Assembly (NCBI GenBank): GCA_036378155.1
Contig: DASUXA010000110.1
Location: 1-54,796, forward strand
Source: DASUXA01 sp036378155
GTDB lineage: Bacteria > Actinomycetota > Actinomycetes > Mycobacteriales > Micromonosporaceae
Length of the DNA stretch: 54,796 nucleotides
Direction of reading: 5' to 3'
Below are positions 17,718 to 25,841 of the stretch, piece by piece (position 1 is the stretch's first letter; each line of letters begins with the position of its first letter). The notes below the pieces were generated by a model. The model ran no database searches, was not told the origin of the DNA, and was given only the letters and a program-made list of their open reading frames with translations. The translations under genes were made by a program, and so were the position numbers.

Positions 17718-18862
17718 CAGGGCGCGTACTCCCGACCGAGCAGCAGCCGCGCCACCACGAGTTTGGCGACCTGGGCGGTACCGTCGCCGATCTCCAGCCC
17801 CATCACGTCGCGCATCCGCTGACCCAGCGGACCACTGTCCGACCAGCCGTGTTGTCCGAAGGTCAGCAGCGCCTGGTGGCACGCGTCGAACGCGGCGCGC
17901 GGCGCCCACCATTTCGCCATGTTCGCCGCCACCCGGTTGTCCAGCCCGGCGTCCTTCTGCCACAGCGCCTCGTACGCCAGCAGCCGCGCGGCGTGCAGGA
18001 ACGTGGCGTGTTCCACCAGCGGGAAGGACAGCCCTTGGAAGCGTCCGATCGGCGTGCCGAACGCCTGCCGTCGCCGGGCGTACCCGAGCGCCTCGTCGAG
18101 CGACACGCTCGCCGCGCCGATACACATGAGACTGATCAACGCCCGCGAATAGTCGAAGCCCCGCATCACCTGGACGAAGCCGAGCCCTTCGCCGCTGACC
18201 ACGTCGCCGGTACCGACCGGCAGCCCGTCGAAGACGAGTTCGCCGCGCCCCGCCGAGCGGTTGCCGACGTCGGACGAGCCGGTACGGGTCACGTACCGGT
18301 CGTCGAGCGGGGTATAGAACGCGGTCACGCCGCGCGCGCCCGGTCCACCGGTCCGGGCGAACACCAGCCCGTGCGTCGCGTACCGCGCCAGCATGATGGA
18401 ACTCTTCACGCCGTACAGCCGCCAGCCGCTCCCGGTCGGTTCGGCGCGCATCCCGATGCCGGCGGCGTCGGTGCCGTGTTCCGGTTCGGTCAGGCACAGC
18501 GCGACGATCGACGAACCGTCCGCGATACCCGGCAGCCAGCGCTTGAGCTGCCGCTCGTCCGAGTTCCCGGCGAGAATGTCGCCGATCAGCGCCGCGTTGA
18601 GCACCGGGTAGCAGGCGTTGAAGTCCGCTTTCGCCAACTCTTCCAGGGCGGCGCCGGTGCCGACCGCGTCGCGACCCAGCCCGCCGTACGCGTCCGGTAC
18701 CCGCAGCCCGAGCAGTCCCGCCTTGGCGAGATCGGCGAGCAGCTCGTCGGACATCTCGCCGAGCCGGTCGCGTTCCTGGTACCCGGGCGCGACCCGTTCG
18801 GCGGCGAACGCGGCGACCCGCTCGCGCAGCGCCTCCTGGTCGGCGGTGAATGCGAAGTCCAT
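17717..18862 (-). CDS. Acyl-CoA dehydrogenase, cyclic-acyl (AliB/BadJ)-like
   Basis: 381 residues, full-length acyl-CoA dehydrogenase. Visible landmarks are the N-terminal helical domain ('VPDAYGGLGRD'), the FAD-binding 'CLTEPEHGTDA' region, and the C-terminal 'RRQAFGTPIGRFQGLSF'. The usual C-terminal 'YEGT' base is replaced by 'GDGT' (about 359-362), a variant I associate with cyclohexanecarboxyl-CoA dehydrogenases, where the base lies elsewhere. It sits between an AliA-like CoA ligase and an MBL hydrolase. Introducing a double bond next to a CoA thioester is expected; the cyclic substrate is inferred. Confidence 0.85.
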   Translation of the reverse strand: MDFAFTADQEALRERVAAFAAERVAPGYQERDRLGEMSDELLADLAKAGLLGLRVPDAYGGLGRDAVGTGAALEELAKADFNACYPVLNAALIGDILAGNSDERQLKRWLPGIADGSSIVALCLTEPEHGTDAAGIGMRAEPTGSGWRLYGVKSSIMLARYATHGLVFARTGGPGARGVTAFYTPLDDRYVTRTGSSDVGNRSAGRGELVFDGLPVGTGDVVSGEGLGFVQVMRGFDYSRALISLMCIGAASVSLDEALGYARRRQAFGTPIGRFQGLSFPLVEHATFLHAARLLAYEALWQKDAGLDNRVAANMAKWWAPRAAFDACHQALLTFGQHGWSDSGPLGQRMRDVMGLEIGDGTAQVAKLVVARLLLGREYAP

Positions 18863-18865
18863 CGG

Positions 18866-20494
18866 CTACTCCTCGGCGAACCGTTGACGGAGCAGGTACT
18901 TCTGGATCTTGCCGGACGGCGTCTTCGGCAGCGCATCGACCAGTTCGACACGCTCCGGCCAGTACTGCCTCGCCATGCCGAGGCTGTCCAGATGGACCCG
19001 GAGGTCGTCGACGGTGAGCGGGGCGTCGGCGACCAGGACCGCGCAGGCGCGCTCGCCGAGCCGCTCGTCCGGGTACCCGATCAGGGCGACGTCACGCACC
19101 GCCGGGTGGCGCAGCAGCGCCGCTTCGACCTCGACGACCGGGATCTTCTCGCCGCCGCGCGCGATGACGTCCTTGACCCGCCCGGCGATCCGGATGCCGC
19201 CGTGCCCGTCGTCGTACGCCAGGTCCCCGGTGTCGAACCAGCCGTCGGCGTCGAGGCACGCCGCGTACACGTCGGGGCGGCGGTAGTACCCGAGGCACTG
19301 GTTCGCGCCGCGGACCAGCAGCCGCCCGGTCCGCCCCGGCGGTACCGGCTGCCCGTCGCCGTCCACGATGCGCACCCGCATCCACGGCGGCGGCGAGCCG
19401 TCGCTGCGGGTCGCGAGGTCCGGCGGGTCGTCGGGGCGGGTGATGGTGACCGTGCCGTTCTCGGTCATCCCCCACAGCGCGTACACCCGGGTGCCGAGCA
19501 CGTCGGCGGCGCGCTCGGCGACCACCGGCGCGATCGGCGCGCTGCCGCAGGCGAACGCGCGCAGCGTGGACAGGTCGCGGGGGGCGCGCCGCTGCTCGGC
19601 GATCATGTCGACCAGGAACGTCGGCGCGCCCATCGAGAACGTCACGCCCTGCTCCTCGACCACGCGCAGCATCAGCGCCGGGTCCCAGGCGTCCTGGTAC
19701 ACCGCGGTCGCGCCGAGCAGCAGCGGCATCAGGAAACAGTAGGCGAACCCCGCCTGGTGGGTCATCGGCGAACCCATGGTGACGACATCGTCGCCGGTCA
19801 ACCCGAGCGCGTCGGCTTCGGTGCGGGTCAGCGCGTACAGCGTGTTGTGCGAGTGCATCACGCCCTTGGGCTCGCCGGTGGTACCGGAGGTGAACATGAT
19901 CTGGGCGAGGTCGTCGGGACCCGCCTGCGGAGTACCGGGCGGCAGCGCGGCGTCGCCGTCGAGGAAGTGCGCGGCGAAGTCGACCATGCCGGCGCCGGCC
20001 GCCCCGGCGCCGTCCAGCAGGACGCGGTGCCGCAGCGTCGGTACCGCCTCGGCGACCTCGGCGAGCATGTCGGCGTAGGAGAAGCCGCGCGACACCGCCG
20101 GCGCGACGTACACCGGAGCTTCGGTGAGCGCCGCCATGAACAGCACTTCGCGACGGCGCATGATGGGCAGCACCGGGTTCACCGCCGCGCCGAGGCGGAA
20201 CGTCGCCAGGCAGAGCGCGGCGAACTGCCACGAGTTCGGCAGTTGCAGGCAGACCACGTCGCCGGCGCGGACACCGAGGCGGTACAGAGCGGCGGCGAAC
20301 CGCTCGGTGTGCGCCAGCAACTGGGCGTAGGTCACCGTCTCGGTGGGCGCCCCGTCGGCGTGGTAGCAGACGATCGCCGGCTTGTCCGGGTGCCGCTCGA
20401 CGGCGCGGCGCAGGTCGGACAGCACGGTTTCGTCCCGCCACCAACCCGCGTCGCGGTACGCCCGTGGTTCGAGGTCCAGTTCGGAAACGGTCAT
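18866..20494 (-). CDS. Acyl-CoA synthetase, cyclohexanecarboxylate-CoA ligase (AliA)-like
   Basis: 542 residues, complete ANL-superfamily adenylating enzyme. The P-loop 'MFTSGTTGEPKG', the 'YALWGMTENG' A5 motif, 'GWFDTGD' (A7), 'GRVKDVIARGGEKI' (A8) and 'PKTPSGKIQKY' with the catalytic A10 Lys are all present. It makes an acyl-adenylate and then an acyl-CoA. The closest family I recall is cyclohexanecarboxylate-CoA ligase, consistent with the dehydrogenase next door. ATG at 20494 with a GGAGG-like site (rc of 'tgcctcctgac'). It is first in a three-gene unit divergent from the encapsulin operon. Confidence 0.88.
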   Translation of the reverse strand: MTVSELDLEPRAYRDAGWWRDETVLSDLRRAVERHPDKPAIVCYHADGAPTETVTYAQLLAHTERFAAALYRLGVRAGDVVCLQLPNSWQFAALCLATFRLGAAVNPVLPIMRRREVLFMAALTEAPVYVAPAVSRGFSYADMLAEVAEAVPTLRHRVLLDGAGAAGAGMVDFAAHFLDGDAALPPGTPQAGPDDLAQIMFTSGTTGEPKGVMHSHNTLYALTRTEADALGLTGDDVVTMGSPMTHQAGFAYCFLMPLLLGATAVYQDAWDPALMLRVVEEQGVTFSMGAPTFLVDMIAEQRRAPRDLSTLRAFACGSAPIAPVVAERAADVLGTRVYALWGMTENGTVTITRPDDPPDLATRSDGSPPPWMRVRIVDGDGQPVPPGRTGRLLVRGANQCLGYYRRPDVYAACLDADGWFDTGDLAYDDGHGGIRIAGRVKDVIARGGEKIPVVEVEAALLRHPAVRDVALIGYPDERLGERACAVLVADAPLTVDDLRVHLDSLGMARQYWPERVELVDALPKTPSGKIQKYLLRQRFAEE

Positions 20495-20650
20495 GATGCC
20501 TCCTGACCAGCGGGCAGGTGACGGCGTGTCGCCGCGCTCGCCGGCGACCGTCGCCGCCGGGCACGGCGACCTCGCCGTTCCGGACGGCGATTGCCGCGCC
20601 GAAGTGCCCTCATCCTGGCGTGCGCAGGCGCGCGAGGGGCATGGTTGTTC

Positions 20651-20676
20651 GTCCAGGATCGATCACTCGATCGGAC
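20651..20676. promoter_or_regulatory. Candidate operator (inverted repeat)
   Basis: GTCC-AG-GATCGA-TCAC-TCGATC-GGAC: two arms of GATCGA/TCGATC flanked by GTCC/GGAC with a two-base offset. It lies directly upstream of the -35 element of the aminotransferase/encapsulin operon and between two divergent units. It looks like a dimeric-repressor site; no regulator gene is in the locus. Confidence 0.4.
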
Positions 20677-20679
20677 ACC

Positions 20680-20707
20680 TTGCGAAATCACGCCGTCACG
20701 GTAGAGT
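20680..20707 (+). promoter_or_regulatory. Candidate sigma-70-type promoter of the encapsulin operon
   Basis: TTGCGA (20680-20685) and TAGAGT (20702-20707) are separated by 16 bases. Transcription would start near 20713-20716, about 50 bases before the preferred GTG start at 20765. An ATG at 20717 would be nearly leaderless from this promoter, so it remains an alternative start. Confidence 0.5.
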
Positions 20708-20764
20708 CGCCCATCAATGCCTGACACCAGGTGCCCGCAGCCGACGAGCGCGACGGAGGACTCC

Positions 20765-22051
20765 GTGTTGACGCATGGCGACGATACGACGGCGGCGCTT
20801 GATAGGTCCTCCTCGATTCCGGCGGTACGGGGCGGCACACCGGTGCGTACCACGCCCTGGCCCACCTACGACAAGGGCGACACCTGGATCAGCGAGGAGG
20901 ACGAGAACGCCGCGATCGAAGCGATCCGCCGCCGGCTGTACTTCCGGTACGACTACCGCCCCTTCGAGCAGACCTACACCGGGCGGTTCGAGCGCAAACT
21001 GTGCGAGTACTTCGGCAGCCGGCACGCGCTCGCCTGCGCCAGCGGTACCACCGCGATCGCGCTGGCGCTGCTCGCCTTGGACCTGCCGAAGGGGTCACGG
21101 GTGGCGTGCCCGGCGTTCACGTTCGCGGCGACGCCGAGCGCCGTCATCCTCGCCGGGCACCAGCCGGTACTGGTCGAGTGCGATCAGGACCTGCACATGG
21201 ACCTGTCCGACCTGCAGCGGGCGCTGAGCGAGGGGGCGCGCGCCGTGGTCGTGGTCCACATGCGCGGCTTCGCCAGCGACCTGCCCAAGATCTGCGCGCT
21301 CGCCGCCGAGTACGCGGTACCGGTGGTGGAGGACGCGGTGCCGGCGCTGGGCGCCACGCTCAACGGTCGCCCGCTGGGCACGTACGGTCAGGTCGGCGCG
21401 TTCTCCACGCAGTCCGACAAGTCGCTGAACACCGGTGAGGGCGGCTTCCTGCTCACCGACGACGACGAGGTGTTCGCCCGCGCCGTCGTGTACAGCGGCG
21501 CGTACGAGGGTCGGCTGCACCGCCACTTCCGCGACGGCGAGGCGCCGATCGACGACCTGGCGTACCCGATCTTCGGGGTACGGATGGACGAGATCCGCGC
21601 CGCGCTCGCCGAATCCCTGCTCGACCGGCTCCCCGCGCGGCTCGCCGCGCACCGGCGCAACTACGACCGGGTCGCCGCCGGCATCGGCGCGCTGGACGGG
21701 GTCGCGCTGCGCCGACCGGTGGCGCCCGACGCGTACCTGGGCGAGGCGCTGGTCTTCCGGGTACCCGGCGCGACCGAACGGCAGTCCGCGTGGCTGGCGG
21801 CGGCGCTGCGCGCCGAAGGTATCGACGCGCGGGCGCTCGCCGACTCCGGTGACCGCAACGTCCGGGCGTTCTGGAACTGGCGGTTCCTGGTCGGACCGGA
21901 CGCGGACGCGGCGAAGGCGCGCCTGCCGATGACGACCCGCTACCTGAGCGAGGCGGTCGACGTACCGCTGTCCGCGAACCTCACCGAGAGCGACTGCGAC
22001 CAACTGGTCGAGGCGGTCGCCCGGGTGCTGCCCGCCCTGCCCACCGACTGA
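20765..22051 (+). CDS. DegT/DnrJ/EryC1/StrS-family PLP aminotransferase
   Basis: 428 residues from the GTG at 20765, chosen because GGAGGA lies four bases upstream. Family landmarks: 'CASGTTAIALAL' (phosphate-binding), 'PAFTFAATPSAV', 'EDAVPALGA', and 'SDKSLNTGEGG' holding the PLP lysine (K219). The family aminates keto sugars, cyclitols and AHBA-type rings using Glu or Gln. The N-terminal 25-30 residues are a hydrophilic, probably disordered extension, which could serve as an encapsulin targeting tail (inference). The gene is first in an operon with the HK97-fold shell gene 11 bases downstream. It is possible cargo. Confidence 0.87.
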   Translation: MLTHGDDTTAALDRSSSIPAVRGGTPVRTTPWPTYDKGDTWISEEDENAAIEAIRRRLYFRYDYRPFEQTYTGRFERKLCEYFGSRHALACASGTTAIALALLALDLPKGSRVACPAFTFAATPSAVILAGHQPVLVECDQDLHMDLSDLQRALSEGARAVVVVHMRGFASDLPKICALAAEYAVPVVEDAVPALGATLNGRPLGTYGQVGAFSTQSDKSLNTGEGGFLLTDDDEVFARAVVYSGAYEGRLHRHFRDGEAPIDDLAYPIFGVRMDEIRAALAESLLDRLPARLAAHRRNYDRVAAGIGALDGVALRRPVAPDAYLGEALVFRVPGATERQSAWLAAALRAEGIDARALADSGDRNVRAFWNWRFLVGPDADAAKARLPMTTRYLSEAVDVPLSANLTESDCDQLVEAVARVLPALPTD

Positions 22052-22062
22052 CGGAGGCGCTG

Positions 22063-22914
22063 ATGCGATACCTGCTGGCGGACCCCGCGCTGACCAGCCG
22101 TACGCCGGGCGAGGAGTTCGCGCGCCAGGTCGCCACCAACCCGGGACCGCAGGTCGTCGCGCGGCTGGCGGTCTGCCTGCCGACCACCTTCCCGCTCGCC
22201 GAGCACCGACCCCGGTACACCGTGCGCCACCTGCTCAAGACGGCGACGGTGGGGGACGAGCCGGTGCGGTACGTGACCGAGCCGCGCCCCGCCGGCACAC
22301 CGCAGACGGCGGGCGTGAAGTACGACCTCACCCCGGAGGCGACGTTCACCGCGCAGTGGGCCGAGGCGGAACTGACGGAGCTGACCGCCCGCGTGGGGTT
22401 GCCGCCGGGACTGGTCGACGACCCGGCGATGCTCGCCGCGTTCGTCGACCACCGGGTGGTGGTACGGCTGTGCACGGTCGAGAACGAAGCCCTGCTGCAG
22501 GGCACCGACGACAAGGCGATCGCCGGTCTGCTGAACCTGCCCGGGCTGCGTCGCCGTACCGCGACCGGCGACCTCGGCGTCGAACTCACCCGCGCCGCCG
22601 CCGAGGTCGAGGAGATGGGCGGCTCGTGCGACGGCATCGTGGCGCATCCCGACCGGTACTGGGAACTGGTGCACAGCGGTCTGCTGCAGCGGCTCAACCA
22701 CGTCGGCGTCCGGGTCAGCCGGACCCGGATGATCAGCCCGGACCAGGTACTGCTGGGCGATTTCCGGGCGGCGGTCACGCTGCTGGACACCGGGGAGTCG
22801 ACCATCACCCTGACCCGTGGCGGCGGCGACGCCCCGGACGTGGTCGCCGCGAGCCTGCGCGTCGGTCTCGCGGTGCACCTGCCCCAGCACTTCCTGCTGC
22901 TGGACCTGGCGTGA
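22063..22914 (+). CDS. HK97-fold shell protein, putative Family 3 (natural product) encapsulin
   Basis: 283 residues. The segment order follows the HK97 capsid fold. There is a short N-arm, then an extended E-loop-like region (about 60-90) ending 'GVKYDLTPEATFTAQWAE'. A long spine helix (about 96-147) ends in 'TVENEALLQG', a typical phage-capsid and encapsulin signature. A second P-domain helix (170-184) is followed by an A-domain with 'GGSCDGIVAHPDRYWELV' and 'SRTRMISPDQVLLGDFRAAV'. There is no prophage around it: no portal, protease, terminase or tail genes. Its neighbours are an aminotransferase, sulfotransferase, SDR and transporter. This matches the genome-mining description of Family 3 encapsulins inside actinobacterial biosynthetic clusters. 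GGAGG five bases before the ATG. Confidence 0.8.
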   Translation: MRYLLADPALTSRTPGEEFARQVATNPGPQVVARLAVCLPTTFPLAEHRPRYTVRHLLKTATVGDEPVRYVTEPRPAGTPQTAGVKYDLTPEATFTAQWAEAELTELTARVGLPPGLVDDPAMLAAFVDHRVVVRLCTVENEALLQGTDDKAIAGLLNLPGLRRRTATGDLGVELTRAAAEVEEMGGSCDGIVAHPDRYWELVHSGLLQRLNHVGVRVSRTRMISPDQVLLGDFRAAVTLLDTGESTITLTRGGGDAPDVVAASLRVGLAVHLPQHFLLLDLA

Positions 22915-23852
22915 AGGTCCTGTACATCACGGGCTGGTGCCGCAGCGGGTCGACGATTCTCGGCAATCTGCTCGGCGAGGTGCCCGGCGTGGTGCACGTG
23001 GGCGAGGTCCACTACCTGTGGCGCAACGGCGTGCTGGGCAGCGGTACCAACACCAGCTGCGGCTGCGGCAAGCCGGTCCCCGACTGTCCACTGTGGAACG
23101 AGGTGATCGAGCGGGTCGCCGGGGACGAGCCGACCGACGCCGCCCGGCGCGCGGTCGAGGACCAGCGGCGGTACCTGCGCACCCGCCACACCGGGCGGCG
23201 ACTGGCTGAGGCGCGAGGGGCGCGACCGGTCGAGCCGGGTGCGCTGACCGCCGTCGACCGGCTGCTGTCGGTGTACCGGGCGGTCGCCGACGCGACCGGC
23301 GCGCGGGTCGTGGTGGACAGCTCGAAGTACCCGGCGGAAGCGGCGGCGCTGCTGGGGCGCGCCCGGTCGGGCGCGGAACCCGAAGACGCCGAACCTGAGG
23401 TCGACCTGCGGGTGCTGCATCTGGTCCGCGACCCGAGGGCGACCGCGCACTCGTGGCGGCGAGCCAAGGCGTACATCCCCGCCATGGGCGTCGCCCGGTC
23501 CACCGCGTACTGGACCGCGTTCAACCTCGCCTCCGACCGGGTCGTCGCGGCAGCCGGCGAGCGTGGGCTGCGGCTGCGGTACGAGGACTTCGCGCGCGCC
23601 CCGCGCGCCACGTTGACCGAGGTCATGGCGCTGCTCGGGGTCACCGACCCGGCTCCCGTGGACGACGCCGGTCGCGGTCGGCTGGGCGTCAACCACACCG
23701 TCACCGGCAACCCGGACCGGCTGGTACACGGCCCGGTCCAGGTGCGTCCCGACGAGGCGTGGCGCGCCGAACTGCCGTCCCGCGCGGCGCTGCTCGCCAC
23801 GGCGCTCGCCGCGCCGGCGCTGACCCGGTACGGCTACCGGTACCGCCACTGA
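22911..23852 (+). CDS. PAPS-dependent sulfotransferase
   Basis: 313 residues. The 5'-phosphosulfate loop 'GWCRSGSTIL' (residues 8-17) and the 3'-phosphate motif in 'VLHLVRDPRATAHSW' are both clear, as is 'LRYEDFARAP' near the end. It transfers sulfate from PAPS to a hydroxyl or amine of a small molecule. A Cys cluster ('SCGCGKPVPDCPLW') follows the first motif, as in many bacterial members. The GTG start overlaps the shell gene stop (GTGA), so the two proteins are translationally coupled, which favours stoichiometric production and possible packaging. Confidence 0.88.
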   Translation: MKVLYITGWCRSGSTILGNLLGEVPGVVHVGEVHYLWRNGVLGSGTNTSCGCGKPVPDCPLWNEVIERVAGDEPTDAARRAVEDQRRYLRTRHTGRRLAEARGARPVEPGALTAVDRLLSVYRAVADATGARVVVDSSKYPAEAAALLGRARSGAEPEDAEPEVDLRVLHLVRDPRATAHSWRRAKAYIPAMGVARSTAYWTAFNLASDRVVAAAGERGLRLRYEDFARAPRATLTEVMALLGVTDPAPVDDAGRGRLGVNHTVTGNPDRLVHGPVQVRPDEAWRAELPSRAALLATALAAPALTRYGYRYRH

Positions 23853-23864
23853 AAGGTCTGCCCT

Positions 23865-24635
23865 ATGGATCTCGGAATCGCCGGACGGGTCGCGCTGGTC
23901 GCGGGGGCGAGCAGCGGGCTGGGTCGGGCGGTGGCGACCGCCCTCGCCGCCGAGGGCTGCGCCCTGTCGATCTGCGCGCGCGACGCCGGGCGGCTCGCGG
24001 AGACCGCCGACACGCTGCTGCGCGCGGGCGCGGCGAAGGTGCGGTACCAGACGGTCGACGTCACCGACGAGGACGCGGTCGCCGGCTGGGTACGGGACAC
24101 CGCGAGCCAGTGGGGCGGGGTACACATCGTCGTCAGCAACGGCGGCGGACCGCCGCCGGGTCGGGTGGACGACTTCGACCTGGACGCGTACCGCGTCGCC
24201 GCCGAGACCACGCTGCTGCCGCACATCGGGCTCACCCTCGCCGCCCTGCCGCACCTGCGGGCATCCGGCTGGGGGCGGGTGCTGCTGGTCGCCTCGGAGA
24301 CCGCGCGGCAGCCCATCCCCCGGTACGGGTTGTCCAGCACGGTGCGCCCCGCGCTGCTCGGGTTCGCCCGGTCGATGGCGCATTCGCTCGGTCCCGGCGA
24401 CATCACCATCAACGTGCTCGCGCCCGGGTACCACGACACCGGCGGTCTGCGCCGGCAGTTCGGCGACGACGCCGACGCGCGACTGGCGGAGATCGCCGCC
24501 GGCATCCCGGTCGGGCGGGTCGGGCAGCCGGCGGACTTCGGCGCGGTCGCCGCGTTCCTCGCCAGCCGGGCCGCGTCGTTCATCACCGGTACCTGCCTGC
24601 TCGTCGACGGCGGCGCGACGCGGGGCATCGGATGA
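23865..24635 (+). CDS. Short-chain dehydrogenase/reductase with atypical active site
   Basis: 256 residues, SDR fold. The NAD(P) loop is 'GASSGLG' (14-20); 'SNGGG' stands in place of the usual NNAG. The active-site region reads 'VASETARQPIPRYGLSSTVR': the Ser is present, but the YxxxK motif is not intact because the Lys position is Ser. A related FabG-like subgroup ('KQPIPxLxLSNxxR') also lacks the canonical pair. Redox activity is therefore uncertain and the catalytic residues may be displaced. The gene starts 12 bases after the sulfotransferase and overlaps the MFS gene by 4 bases. Confidence 0.85.
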   Translation: MDLGIAGRVALVAGASSGLGRAVATALAAEGCALSICARDAGRLAETADTLLRAGAAKVRYQTVDVTDEDAVAGWVRDTASQWGGVHIVVSNGGGPPPGRVDDFDLDAYRVAAETTLLPHIGLTLAALPHLRASGWGRVLLVASETARQPIPRYGLSSTVRPALLGFARSMAHSLGPGDITINVLAPGYHDTGGLRRQFGDDADARLAEIAAGIPVGRVGQPADFGAVAAFLASRAASFITGTCLLVDGGATRGIG

Positions 24636-25801
24636 GCGACGAGGTGCTCGCCGCGCGGCTCGCCAACCGTTGGGCGGCGACGGTCGGCGGGCTGCTCGTG
24701 GTCCTGCTGCTGGTGTTCACCGCGTTCGGCGCGGTGGTACCGGTACTGCCGCCCCTGGTCCTCGACCGGCTGCACGGCTCCCGGTTCGCGGTCGGTCTGG
24801 CGTTCGCCGCGTCGGGCATCGCCGCGCTGCTCGGTCGCCCGTACGCGGGTCGGCTGGCGCAGCGGTTCGGCGGTCGGGTCGTGATGGCGGGCGGCTGCCT
24901 GCTCGCGGCGCTGGTCGGCGTGGCGTACGCGTTGCCGGTCGGGTTGAGCGGGCTGATCGTGACCCGGGTCGCGATGGGCGTCGCCGAGTCGCTGGTGTTC
25001 ACCGCGGGCTCGGTGTGGGTGGTGGCGCTCGCCCCGGCGCGGCGTCGCGGTGAGATCGTCGGGTACTACGGGCTGGCGATGTGGTCCGGGTGGACGGTCG
25101 GTCCGCTGGTCGGGCAGGCGCTGCTCGCCGACTCCGGGTACGGGCGGGTCTGGCTGCTCGCGGCGGTGGGTCCGGTGGTGGCGACCGCCGTGGTGCTGGC
25201 GCTGCCTCGCCCAGCCGGTACCGGCGGCGCCGTGTCGGACCGGCTGGTGCCGCGCTCGGTGCTGCTGCCCGGTACCGCCCTGGCGTTGTCCGCGTTCGGG
25301 TACGCCGCGCTCACCGGGTTCGTGGCGTTGCACCTGGCCGCGCGCGGTATCGGGCACGGCGCGGTGATGCTCAGCCTGTTCGGGGCGGCGTACGTGACGG
25401 TCCGGCTGGTCGCCGGGCGGCTGCCCGACCGGGTCGGACCCCGCCCGGTGGTGGTGTGGTGCGGCCTCGCCGAGGGGCTCGGTCTGCTACTCATCACGGT
25501 CGCTCCGGCGTGGTGGGTCGCCGCGGTCGGCGCGCTGGTCATGGGCGGTGGTTTCACCCTGCTGTACCCGGCGCTCGCGCTCGCCGTCATCCGCCGCTCA
25601 CCGGAGCAGGAGCGGGGCGCGGCGCTCGGCGCGTACACCTCGTTCTGGGATCTCGGACTGGGCGTCGCCGGGCTGGTCACCGGCGCGGTCGCGCTGGTCG
25701 GGTACGGCTGGGTGTTCGCCCTGTCCGCGGTGCTCGCCTGGGCGGCGGCGGGGCTGGGCGCGTGGTCGCGCCGGCTTGTGGAACCGTCGGGTAACCGGTA
25801 G
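24632..25801 (+). CDS. MFS transporter, putative exporter
   Basis: 389 residues and about twelve hydrophobic helices. The loop 2-3 motif appears as 'GRPYAGRLAQRFGGR', and the corresponding loop 8-9 as 'GRLPDRVGPRP'. The family resembles drug/metabolite:proton antiporters. The ATG overlaps the SDR stop (ATGA), so it is co-translated with the biosynthetic genes; export of the product or self-protection is inferred. Confidence 0.85.
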   Translation: MSDEVLAARLANRWAATVGGLLVVLLLVFTAFGAVVPVLPPLVLDRLHGSRFAVGLAFAASGIAALLGRPYAGRLAQRFGGRVVMAGGCLLAALVGVAYALPVGLSGLIVTRVAMGVAESLVFTAGSVWVVALAPARRRGEIVGYYGLAMWSGWTVGPLVGQALLADSGYGRVWLLAAVGPVVATAVVLALPRPAGTGGAVSDRLVPRSVLLPGTALALSAFGYAALTGFVALHLAARGIGHGAVMLSLFGAAYVTVRLVAGRLPDRVGPRPVVVWCGLAEGLGLLLITVAPAWWVAAVGALVMGGGFTLLYPALALAVIRRSPEQERGAALGAYTSFWDLGLGVAGLVTGAVALVGYGWVFALSAVLAWAAAGLGAWSRRLVEPSGNR

Positions 25802-25841
25802 GCAGAGCAGTACCTGGCGTCGTGCACCCACGGGAGGCCGT

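Noticed and set aside
22063..22914. The HK97-fold gene as a prophage capsid
   Set aside because: No portal, terminase, protease, tail, integrase or att-like repeats flank it. It sits in an operon of metabolic genes with overlapping stop/start codons.
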